Shown: piece by piece, positions 45,053-53,361 of the stretch
How positions within the stretch are numbered: position 1 is the first letter of the stretch
Layout of the letters: every line of letters starts with the position of its first letter
Source of the DNA: Saprospiraceae bacterium
Lineage (GTDB): Bacteria > Bacteroidota > Bacteroidia > Chitinophagales > Saprospiraceae
Length of the DNA stretch: 64,000 nt
Assembly (NCBI GenBank): GCA_013214355.1
Contig: JABSSL010000039.1
Span: 1-64,000 of the forward strand
Direction: 5' to 3'
Notes under the pieces: generated by a model
Database searches by the model: none
What the model was told of the DNA's origin: nothing
Seen by the model: the letters and a program-made list of their open reading frames with translations, nothing else
Made by a program: the position numbers and the translations under genes

Positions 45053-45652
45053 CTAGCTAGCTGGAGGCATCGGGTTAGGTACCACGTTCTGTATAGCGGG
45101 GAGAGATCTCAAGTAGGCCCAGATGGCTCTTAGGTCTTCATCTGCTAGATTTCGGAAATTTTGGGAGGGCATAGGAGGAAGCAAATCTCTGGCACCATCT
45201 AGACCTTTAGATTTACCCTCACGAAGTGCTTTCCCAAACTGTTCAAAACTCCAGTTGCCGATACCCGTGTCATCAGGTGTTAGATTGGCGGCGAAGGTGG
45301 TACCCCAAGGGCCGACAGCTGCGGTTAAGCCCATATTGAAGATGGCATAATCCTCTAGTACAGAGGGGTCTGCTAGATTCGCTAATTTTTCATTTGCAGG
45401 ATGTCCAGACAGGAGTCGTTTTGGATCTGGCACTGGACCTTGGTCAGTGATGATCTTTGGGGAGTGGCAGTCATTGCACCCCATAATCTCCACAAGATAG
45501 GCGCCACGTGCCGCCAACTCCTCCATCGAAGGAACCGCTGTGACTTCTGTAATAGCGAGGTTTTCTGACGCAGTGGAATTTTCTGTTGAACTACAGTTAG
45601 CTAGGATGAAGCCACACAATACTAGAGCGGCTAGAACTTTGTTTACATACAT
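45053..45652 (-). CDS. Lipoprotein c-type cytochrome
   Basis: A 199-residue exported lipoprotein (lipobox ILANC, Cys near 20). One haem site, GCNDCHSPK, lies near residue 60. Downstream are helices typical of class I cytochromes c: TGIGNWSFEQFGKALREGKS, PMPSQNFRNLADEDLRAIWAYLRSLPAI, in which PMP supplies the likely Met ligand. This form, with DLLPPMPSQNF, is common among cytochromes c that accept electrons from periplasmic dehydrogenases. It is alone, between the DUF4838 lipoprotein and the methyltransferase, with a 420-bp gap upstream. It could serve the PQQ enzymes of this window, but nothing directly links them. Confidence 0.88.
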   Translation of the reverse strand: MYVNKVLAALVLCGFILANCSSTENSTASENLAITEVTAVPSMEELAARGAYLVEIMGCNDCHSPKIITDQGPVPDPKRLLSGHPANEKLANLADPSVLEDYAIFNMGLTAAVGPWGTTFAANLTPDDTGIGNWSFEQFGKALREGKSKGLDGARDLLPPMPSQNFRNLADEDLRAIWAYLRSLPAIQNVVPNPMPPAS

Positions 45653-46072
45653 TGGAAATGATGTTTAATGTTCAAGGGATAATTATCGTTTTCGATTGTG
45701 GTCCCTGCCTTCTGTGTGTCAAGATCTAGGTTATTTTGCTATCTCTAAACCTTTCCGATGGATCCGATTCCTGGAATTCCATCTATGGATTTAGATCGCT
45801 TGGTAGGTGGTTAGAAGAGTGTGGAAGATATTCCTCTAACTATTCGTGGGTTTAGCACGATTTACTTTCAGGGCAAAGTTGCGGAGAATTCAAAGCTGCT
45901 GCACCCAATATTGTTGCAATTCTTAGGACTATTGTTTCACTTAACCGGTACGAGGGAGCGATTGCCAATCAATAAGCCCGGATAAAGCAGAATCTTGGCA
46001 GATTCATTAAAACGGGATTCTATGATTGCTCTAGGATCTTAAATTGATTCCTAAGCGACAGATATCTTTTTC
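45653..46072. other. Intergenic region upstream of cytochrome gene
   Basis: A 420-bp gap with no gene. Read leftward it has one TGCAACAATA word (45909-45918 complement), the same word found twice before the sensor kinase gene, and further on a CAACTTTG box close to the -7 consensus (near 45870). Nothing else stands out. Confidence 0.4.
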
Positions 46073-48283
46073 TTACCTCACCTCTACTTCATCTACAAAT
46101 ACCCAAGAAGGTAGATCCGCGGCGTGATGCCATACGGGGGCTATCTTGTGATTAAGACCGATGATTTTTAGGTAACGGAAGGTCTGTGGAGTGCCGGTGT
46201 GGGTAAAATATTGTATGTCATTGATCTTGCTCTTGGGATGGAGCGGGCGCTGATTTTGTATCAGGGCGATAGGACGATAGGTCTCTCCATCATCGGAGGC
46301 GAGGTACTGGACCTCTTTCGGGAAAAAGACGATATGATTGGTGACTTGTAGGAAGGCGGCAGATATTTCCTTGACTTCCGTTGGTTGCCCTAGGTCAATC
46401 ACGGCTGCTAGGTCATTGCCTTCAAAACCAAGCCAGTTAGCGTAGAAGTTACTGCCTCCAAAAGCCCCGTCGGTTAAAGCTAGGGGATCTTCATTGGCGT
46501 ATTTTTTGGGTTTCTCTAGCAAGGAAACTGGTTTTGCGCTGGCGAGATTGGGTTGGGTAGCTCGCTGCAAAGTTTGCTGGTACAAATGGATGTATTCCTC
46601 GACGGTATAGCGCATTTCATTCATAGCCGTGATATTGGCCCGGGCAGTCGTTTCTTTAAATCGCTTTAGCCGTTCTGCTATGGGGAAAGAGGATTGCTCT
46701 AGGGCCTGTTGTAGATTGGTTTTTGCATGTTCAAGAATGGCATAATCCACACTCAGTCTAGCTTCTTGTACCCTTTGGCGTACTTCGGGTTGTTCTTTTA
46801 CGGCTTCAGTGGCTTCATTGTACAAACTGTCATAGTAGACCAATAGCTCCTCCCGTAAGAAACTATGGAAACCTTGCGAAGGGTCGCCATACAGGAATAA
46901 AAAAAAGCTAGAATCTTGAGCTATTTCTTCATGAACCGTTTCAATGTAATCTTTTACGAAAGGGGCAGCTTCCTGATAGTACCCTTCCAGAAAATCATCC
47001 ATGATGTCTTCGGGATTGACTGTTGGGTCCCAGAGTAATTGTGCCGTTAAATACGAACGCAACTCAAATAGCTCACTGGGTTGGTTACTATGCTGTTCAA
47101 AGATCCATTTCGCATTGTTTTCCACAAACAGCTCAATGTTAGGATGGAGGGTCAAGAGGTTGGGGAAGGGAGCCAGGAAATTGGTGAATTGTGTCGTGTA
47201 ATCCCAGATGCGAATGTTGTCTGTTTTTTCTCCCCAGGCGATGAGATCTGCTGTAAAGTCTTGACAGTTATCTTCAATGGGGGCGCTGCGGTCACATTCG
47301 ATGGAGCAGAGAGTAATCAATATGTTGGGCTCCGGTTTGAGGTTTTTAGGGGCCTTGCGGGTATATTGGTAGGCCAAAGTAGAGATTTGCTTATCTGAAA
47401 ATTCCCGGGCAATCTGATTTACGAACTGAATCATGGAGCCGGAAGGCGCTTCTTCTCTGGCATGAATGGCCTCGCACTTGGGGCATTGACAATACTGCGT
47501 GTTGTCGTCTTGGCTTACCGAAATCACCCCCGCATCCGGATGTCGAGTCAACAAAGCGGCCACCGTGTCTCTGACGATCTCAAATACAGATTCGTTGGTG
47601 AGGCAGAGCTGAGTAGGTATTCGTTTACCATTGCGCAAAGCATAATACTCCGGATGTTGATCATAATAAACTTCTGCTGGGACAAAGCGGTGAAAGGTAT
47701 GAACTCGGGCTCCCGGGGCATATCCAGGGAAGGCCTCAGTGGTGACCCTTAACTTGTTGGCGAATTCGGGGTTTTCATAGAACAGCCTGGAATGGACCGT
47801 GCGGGTTGTCACTGCTGGCGTATATTCGAACTGCAGGGAATTAGAAAGCTCAATACGACCCTTGCTAGGAATGCCTTCTACATCAGGACTATAAAAGCGG
47901 CAATTCAATTCTCTTTCCAAAAACGTATATACCGCTTCTAGGGTACTCTTTGGGCTTCCTCCCTGGATAAATACTTGTCCATCAAGCACGCCATAGCTGA
48001 TAGTGCTTTCTTGGAAGTCTTTGGATTGCTCGGCTTGGCCGATTCGTATGACTTTCCCTTTAGTTTCTCCTTTAGTAATATCTATGCGCACACCACTAAT
48101 TTGCTGCAAATAGTCTTGCAGTACTTGGGCAGCCTGAGTTTCAAGTTCAGTAGCATCTTTGTCCAGATTGATCAGGTATTCACTTTGTCCACTTCTAATT
48201 AAGGTGACAGATGATGACGTTTGGCAGGTAAGTAGAGTTATCACTAAGAGACCAATCGTAAAAAAGATGCCAGATAACTTCAT
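46073..48283 (-). CDS. DUF4838 domain lipoprotein
   Basis: A 736-residue exported lipoprotein (lipobox LLTC). Residues 35-150 resemble the N-terminal domain of alpha-glucuronidase-type and GH20-like enzymes (ELETQAAQVLQDYLQQISG, KSTLEAVYTFLERELNCRFY). Residues 170-440 are the DUF4838 domain, with the telling VSVSQDDNTQYCQCPKCEAI-like cysteine group (Cys at C-x-C-x-x-C) and GSMIQFVNQIAREF. The last 150 residues are a discoidin-like carbohydrate-binding domain (LTDGAFGGSNFYANWLGFEG, DLAAVIDLGQPTEVKEISA). The family is widespread in polysaccharide-degrading Bacteroidota and is taken as a putative glycoside hydrolase. It lies 44 bp after the hybrid two-component gene, in the same direction, so it is probably its regulated partner. 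Confidence 0.87.
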   Translation of the reverse strand: MKLSGIFFTIGLLVITLLTCQTSSSVTLIRSGQSEYLINLDKDATELETQAAQVLQDYLQQISGVRIDITKGETKGKVIRIGQAEQSKDFQESTISYGVLDGQVFIQGGSPKSTLEAVYTFLERELNCRFYSPDVEGIPSKGRIELSNSLQFEYTPAVTTRTVHSRLFYENPEFANKLRVTTEAFPGYAPGARVHTFHRFVPAEVYYDQHPEYYALRNGKRIPTQLCLTNESVFEIVRDTVAALLTRHPDAGVISVSQDDNTQYCQCPKCEAIHAREEAPSGSMIQFVNQIAREFSDKQISTLAYQYTRKAPKNLKPEPNILITLCSIECDRSAPIEDNCQDFTADLIAWGEKTDNIRIWDYTTQFTNFLAPFPNLLTLHPNIELFVENNAKWIFEQHSNQPSELFELRSYLTAQLLWDPTVNPEDIMDDFLEGYYQEAAPFVKDYIETVHEEIAQDSSFFLFLYGDPSQGFHSFLREELLVYYDSLYNEATEAVKEQPEVRQRVQEARLSVDYAILEHAKTNLQQALEQSSFPIAERLKRFKETTARANITAMNEMRYTVEEYIHLYQQTLQRATQPNLASAKPVSLLEKPKKYANEDPLALTDGAFGGSNFYANWLGFEGNDLAAVIDLGQPTEVKEISAAFLQVTNHIVFFPKEVQYLASDDGETYRPIALIQNQRPLHPKSKINDIQYFTHTGTPQTFRYLKIIGLNHKIAPVWHHAADLPSWVFVDEVEVR

Positions 48284-48327
48284 ATGTGAAAATACTAATG
48301 AAAGAACCAGAATTGGATTAAACGAAG

Positions 48328-51300
48328 TTACTCAATATTCCGTTCTTCGAAAGCAGACTTCCTGAAGCTAGTAGGAGACTTCCCAATGGTATTGGTAAAG
48401 ACCTGAGTAAAGTAAGTGGGACTCTTGAATCCCGTTTTATAGCTGATTTCTGAAATGTTAAGATCGGACTGTAGCAATAATTCTGCTGCTTTCTCGACGC
48501 GTATCTTACGGATAAACTCACTTGCAGATTGATCAATCAGGGCCTTTAGTTTGCGATGTAATTGGGTGCGACTTACATTTAGGGCAGTCATGAGTTGAGC
48601 TATCCCGAAATCCTCATTTTCATAGTTGTCTTCAATAACTTGATGGGCCTTTTTCAAAAACATTTCATCCAAGGATAGGGTTTTCTCCGATCTCTTTTTG
48701 AGCCTAGAAATGAAATCTCCTGTATTGTATTTTTCCTGTAGCGTTTGGCGCAATTCAATGAGTTTGCGCAGGCGTACTTCCAGCTCTTTTGGATTAAAAG
48801 GCTTAGGTAAGTAGGCATCAGCACCTGTTTCCAGCCCGCTTATTTTAGAAGCTACATCGGCCTTAGCGGTTAGCAACACTATGGGGATGTGACTTGTTCT
48901 TGGGTCTGTTTTTAAGGTGTGGGTGAGTTCAAAGCCATCCTTTTCCGGCATCATGACATCGCTGACGATGAGATCGGGAGTATGCTCGATGGCTAGTTTT
49001 ATCCCTTCTGCTCCGTTCGTAGCTGATTGTAGCTGATATTGGTCCTGTAAGGCAGCTTGTAGATAGGCTAACATATCAGCATTGTCCTCTACTAAGAGAA
49101 CCACAGCTCGTTCTTGGTCACTAGACTTTGGTGTGAGCACTTTCGATGGAGCTGTCCCATTCTGGTTGAGAAAGCCAGCAAGGCTTCCGTTTAGGTCAGA
49201 TAGGCTTTCTGGCTGCTGTAGAGGTGCCGCATTGGTGATGGGCAACTGCACCCAAAAGGTCGTTCCTTCTTGGAGTGTACTATCAACTGAGATATTTCCT
49301 TCCAATAAGTGTACCAGTTCTTTGGTTAGAGCCAAACCAATTCCTGTACCTTCTGCTTTTCTGGTAGAGGTATTATCGACCTGGTAAAATCTATCGAAGA
49401 CTTTGCCCAATTTATTTGCTGGAATGCCAATCCCCGTATCCTTTATTTCTAAGGTAAAATACGCTTCACTATTGATCTCCTTTCTTAGCGTAATATAGAT
49501 ATCACCTCCACTTGGGGTGAACTTAATGGCATTTGATAGCAAATTAGAGACGATAGATAGGACCTTTTCGGGATCGAAATCCATCAGCAGCTCTTTTTCT
49601 TTGGTCAGCACGTGAATGGGGATTCCTTTGGTGGCTGCGTGTGCTCGAAAAGGTTCGAAAATATAGGTAAGGTAGGCGATGATATCTCCTTGTGTTTTGT
49701 TTATCGCTAGGGAACCCGATTCTAACTTCTGCAATTCCAGCATTTGATTGATAAGCTTTAAGAGTTGTGCACTGTTTCGTTGTACTACTTCCGTGTTGGC
49801 TACGATCTCTTTCGCTCGTAGTACTTCTGCTCGTAGCTTGGTCTTGTTATTTATCCCTTGAATGACCGTCAATGGTGTGCGGAATTCATGGGTAATATTG
49901 GTGTACAATTTCGACTTGAACTCATCTAACTTTTTGATCTGCTTCAACTCGGTGATAGCCAATTGCCGATTCAGAAGATAGCGATAGATGTAATATAGGA
50001 GTATCAGTCCTGCCAAGATAAATAGCGTAGTGCCCCACCAGGTCAGCCACCAAGGTGGCAGTATACGCACTTGTAAGGCTAAGTCTTCTTCGGGTGAGGT
50101 CCAGATTCCTCGATTATTGCTGGCCCTAACTCTGAACGTATATCGACCCGGCTTAAGGTTGGTATAATCCACCTGTCGGAAGTTTCCCATGTCCCGCCAG
50201 TCTGGATCTTTACCCTCGAGCATTACCTGATATTGATTGGCTGCTGGATTTTTGAAATGTAAGGCTGCGTAGTGGAAGGTTAGGTTATTTTGAACATGTT
50301 TTAGTTGTAGTTGGTCAACTAAAGAAATATGTTGCTTCAATGGAGAATTTGGGGCTATTGGGAGCTCAATTCCATTGACTTCCACTTTATTGAAAACCAA
50401 TTTTGGAGAAAATTGATCTGTCAAAATGCTATCTGGATGAAACCAAAGTAAGCCCTGTGCAGTGCTGAAGAACAATTCTCCCTGGCTACTTTGTGCGCTA
50501 TACCAAGATTCCACTCTATTAGTTAATAGCCCATCACTGACGTAGAAGTTCTCGTGGGTTGCGGAGGTGGGATCAAAGCAAAACAGACCGTTTTCGCCAG
50601 CTCCCCAGATTCTTCCTCGATTATCTTTTTCAATAGACCGCGGAAAATACGGTTTTAAGAAGCTATACTCTTGGATGAGGGAGTCTTCCAGGCTAATATA
50701 ACTAAGTCCATTGTAATTGGTCCAGAAGTTACCATTGCCTTCTACAATCATATCGACCCCCTTAACGATATCGAAGGATTCAAATGTCTCGGTTTCAGGA
50801 TCAAACCTTTGAGGTGGGCCATCACCATAACCTGTAAGCCAAAATAGCCCCTCATCGTCTTCAATTACGTCCCGTATCCGATTAGCCCAAGGGCCGGTCG
50901 TAGGATCCCCTGTTCGCATATAGGATTTGAAAAGTTCTGTCCTAGGGTCGAAGCGTATGAGTCCTTGTCCCATAGTACTGATCCACAGCATACCTGTACG
51001 ATCTGATTGCTGGATGGCTGTGATATAAACGCCGTCTAAAAACCGGAGGAATTGATTTTGTCCCGGTAGGAACTTATTTAAACCATTGGAGGTACCTACC
51101 CATATTTGCAGATTTCTATCCTCTAGTATATCACCTACATCATCAAATGAAAGGCTAGTAGGGTCATTCTTTATATTTTGAAAGCGTGTGAAATCCCCGC
51201 TCTCCCTATCGTAGCGATTTAATCCACTATTGGTGCAGACCCATAGGTTCCCTTGATGATCCTCCATCATACCATTAACCACATTATCGGACAAGGAATT

Positions 51301-52395
51301 CTTGTTGTCTGGTTCGTGTTCTAGCCAGCGAAAAGCAGAGCGCTCCGGATTATATTTAAGCATTCCACCCCGCCAAGTTCCTGTTAGTATGGAGCCGGAT
51401 CGCGTTTCATAAAAACAATGATATTGGTAAGCAGTACCTGGTGCTTCATGCAGATCAGTATAGACTACTTTGATTGTGGAAAATTCTTCAGTTTTTGTAT
51501 TAAACCACTGGAGAATTGGCTGTAAGCCTCCACGAACAAAAGCCATCCAGATTTTTCCACTCTTATCCAAGTGCAAACGTAGAAACCCGTTATGTAAGGG
51601 AGAATTTGGATTGTTTGGCTGATGTAGATAGTGCTTGAAGGTTTGTGAACTGGGTTTAAAGTTGACTAAGCCAGCTCCACCAGAACTCATCCAGATACTC
51701 CCGTCTGACGAAAAGGTCAGATCATTATAGTTGTTGAGGACATTAAAGCCGGTATCTTGCTGGGACTGAAATAGCTCAAGACCCTCTTCCTCACCCTGCC
51801 AATGATAAAGTCCCCTTGAAGAGGCTATCCAGAGGTCTCCTGTAGGGCTGATCCCCATGTACCGATAGGAATTGGTATGCACTATTCCAGTATCAATAGT
51901 AATGACCTGATCTGCCTGGATAGAATCCATATCTTCTTGCCATTGGAGGCGATGGATGCCGCCATTACTGAACCACATTGTTGAATCGGGAGCTAGCTTA
52001 AAGTCGTTGCCGAGGTAACTAAATCCCGCTTCGAATTGGTACAACAGTCTGATTTGTTCCGTTTCACGGTCAAACCTAAACAGGCGATTTCCTGTATCAA
52101 GAAGCAAAAGGTCTCCTGCGGGATCTTCTTCTATCTGTATAATATGCCACCAATACTGCATACCCAACGATACAGTAGGCTCATACTGATACACTTCCAT
52201 GTGATCCCCATCGTATTTGACTAAGCCTTTTTGAGTACCTAGCCATAGGAGTCCAAGCTTATCTTGCTGCATCGTAAGTACTGAGTTCTCAGGCAGCCCA
52301 TCATCCGTCGTAATGATGTCAAAGCGGACGGTCTTAGTTTGGGCATGGAATATGGCAGGGAGAAACGTTATAAGGCAGAGGAATAAGGCTTTCAT
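48328..52395 (-). CDS. Hybrid two-component system protein (Reg_prop, Y_Y_Y, kinase, receiver, AraC)
   Basis: A 1355-residue HTCS. A signal peptide (MKALFLCLITFLPAIFHAQ) leads to about 14 Reg_prop repeats forming two seven-bladed propellers (residues 25-690; for example NSVLTMQQDKLGLLWLGTQKG, VVNGMMEDHQGNLWVCTNSG). A Y_Y_Y domain (LKPGRYTFRVRASNNRGIW) precedes one membrane helix near 790. Then come the kinase with His near 837 (YTNITHEFRTPLTV), the ATPase domain (NLLSNAIKFTPSGG), a receiver with Asp near 1147 (VSDVMMPEKDGFEL), and an AraC output domain (VSRTQLHRKLKALIDQSAS). Such proteins sense an oligosaccharide in the periplasm and switch on a nearby utilisation locus. Here the likely target is the DUF4838 lipoprotein. 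No SusC/SusD pair is adjacent, which is unusual. Confidence 0.95.
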   Translation of the reverse strand: MKALFLCLITFLPAIFHAQTKTVRFDIITTDDGLPENSVLTMQQDKLGLLWLGTQKGLVKYDGDHMEVYQYEPTVSLGMQYWWHIIQIEEDPAGDLLLLDTGNRLFRFDRETEQIRLLYQFEAGFSYLGNDFKLAPDSTMWFSNGGIHRLQWQEDMDSIQADQVITIDTGIVHTNSYRYMGISPTGDLWIASSRGLYHWQGEEEGLELFQSQQDTGFNVLNNYNDLTFSSDGSIWMSSGGAGLVNFKPSSQTFKHYLHQPNNPNSPLHNGFLRLHLDKSGKIWMAFVRGGLQPILQWFNTKTEEFSTIKVVYTDLHEAPGTAYQYHCFYETRSGSILTGTWRGGMLKYNPERSAFRWLEHEPDNKNSLSDNVVNGMMEDHQGNLWVCTNSGLNRYDRESGDFTRFQNIKNDPTSLSFDDVGDILEDRNLQIWVGTSNGLNKFLPGQNQFLRFLDGVYITAIQQSDRTGMLWISTMGQGLIRFDPRTELFKSYMRTGDPTTGPWANRIRDVIEDDEGLFWLTGYGDGPPQRFDPETETFESFDIVKGVDMIVEGNGNFWTNYNGLSYISLEDSLIQEYSFLKPYFPRSIEKDNRGRIWGAGENGLFCFDPTSATHENFYVSDGLLTNRVESWYSAQSSQGELFFSTAQGLLWFHPDSILTDQFSPKLVFNKVEVNGIELPIAPNSPLKQHISLVDQLQLKHVQNNLTFHYAALHFKNPAANQYQVMLEGKDPDWRDMGNFRQVDYTNLKPGRYTFRVRASNNRGIWTSPEEDLALQVRILPPWWLTWWGTTLFILAGLILLYYIYRYLLNRQLAITELKQIKKLDEFKSKLYTNITHEFRTPLTVIQGINNKTKLRAEVLRAKEIVANTEVVQRNSAQLLKLINQMLELQKLESGSLAINKTQGDIIAYLTYIFEPFRAHAATKGIPIHVLTKEKELLMDFDPEKVLSIVSNLLSNAIKFTPSGGDIYITLRKEINSEAYFTLEIKDTGIGIPANKLGKVFDRFYQVDNTSTRKAEGTGIGLALTKELVHLLEGNISVDSTLQEGTTFWVQLPITNAAPLQQPESLSDLNGSLAGFLNQNGTAPSKVLTPKSSDQERAVVLLVEDNADMLAYLQAALQDQYQLQSATNGAEGIKLAIEHTPDLIVSDVMMPEKDGFELTHTLKTDPRTSHIPIVLLTAKADVASKISGLETGADAYLPKPFNPKELEVRLRKLIELRQTLQEKYNTGDFISRLKKRSEKTLSLDEMFLKKAHQVIEDNYENEDFGIAQLMTALNVSRTQLHRKLKALIDQSASEFIRKIRVEKAAELLLQSDLNISEISYKTGFKSPTYFTQVFTNTIGKSPTSFRKSAFEERNIE

Positions 52396-53361
52396 AGTGC
52401 AGTGTGGTTGTAGTGTACTAATTTGTATTGATATAGTACTACCGTTGCTTGATAAATGGATTTAGGTGTGATTCAGTCTAAGTACATGTTTGGCGATCAC
52501 CCTTTGGGTGGGAAACGCCCCTTTTTTGCTGATATTTCGTTGCTTTCCTTGACCGTATCTCCCAGATATGGCCTGCGAAAAGCGCCTAGTCTCAGCAAAA
52601 CCTGGCCTGCCGGCAGGCAGGAAATGACACTTTTCTCCTCCAAAAGCAATCACCAAATATGTACTAAGTGTTATTCTTATAACAAAAATCACTATAAAGT
52701 GATTTGAAAATGGCTTTCAAATTGAAATTGGTCGAGTTAGGTGCTTTAAAGAATCACCCGAAATAGCCTACGCTTAAAAGATATGTAAATAGTAAGTGAT
52801 CCTAAAACGCTGACTGATGATCTAGTCACAGCCGTCTTGGAATATAAGTGGTAGCATCTTCTGGATAAGAAGGACTACTGGTAAATGACATACAATGAAT
52901 CAGGCTACCTGATCCTTTCAATAAGCCCTCCAACCTTCAGAATCCCCATAACAATTGAGCTGGACTCTTTTAATGCCAAGGCTCCGTTCGTTATCGAATA
53001 TGGTGTGTTTCATTGATGAACGATGAATAAGGAAACAGTAGGCGTTTCAAGTACTTGGTGTTGCTGAATCTGCGAACAATCTGTGTTGATGTAGCACCTA
53101 ATCAAAATAAAAGATTATATTTATACGCTTTCCTAAGCATAAATTCTAATCTGTGTAAATAGAATTGTGCTGATTCACTCTCTTGTTTGAGGGTATCCCC
53201 GGTCTGAAAATTTTCCACGATCCACTAGCGTTGAGCAATGTTATATGCAGAATAATTCCAGATAAACACCACACTGTACCTATTGTAGCGCCCATTGGGA
53301 AGAATCGTATCAGCTGACTGGAACTACATGCTATCATCTTAGAACCTAACTAAACTATATT
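52396..53361. other. Longest intergenic region, with foldback element
   Basis: A 966-bp divergent gap between the HTCS and the quinohaemoprotein gene. Near the HTCS start GTAGT/ACTAC (52410-52414 with 52438-52442) form a spaced dyad. The 191-nt foldback at 52478-52668 follows, then a hairpin AAATCACT/AGTGATTT (52686-52693 with 52698-52705). From 52710 to 53361 I see no gene, only short chance frames. Confidence 0.6.
52478..52668. repeat. 191-nt imperfect foldback (palindromic) element
   Basis: The two ends (CTAAGTACATGTTTGGCGAT at 52478 and, on the other strand, CTTAGTACATATTTGGTGAT from 52668) are inverted copies, and pairing continues inward: TTTTGCTGA (52524-52532) with TCAGCAAAA (52592-52600), and GTATCT (52555-52560) with AGATAT (52564-52569) about a 3-nt loop. 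Many differences between arms are C/T or A/G changes that keep G-T pairing. On one arm sits a self-complementary GCCTGCCGGCAGGC (52605-52618). It resembles a foldback MITE or a structured RNA. Confidence 0.75.

Noticed and set aside
52456-52707. Open frames on both strands over the foldback element
   Set aside because: A near-palindromic sequence gives mirror frames on both strands without meaning; the predicted peptides have no family likeness.
53146-53337. 63-codon leftward frame that looks slightly membrane-like
   Set aside because: Too short and unsupported. It has no start-site context, homologous feel or partner, and lies in the promoter region of the alcohol dehydrogenase.
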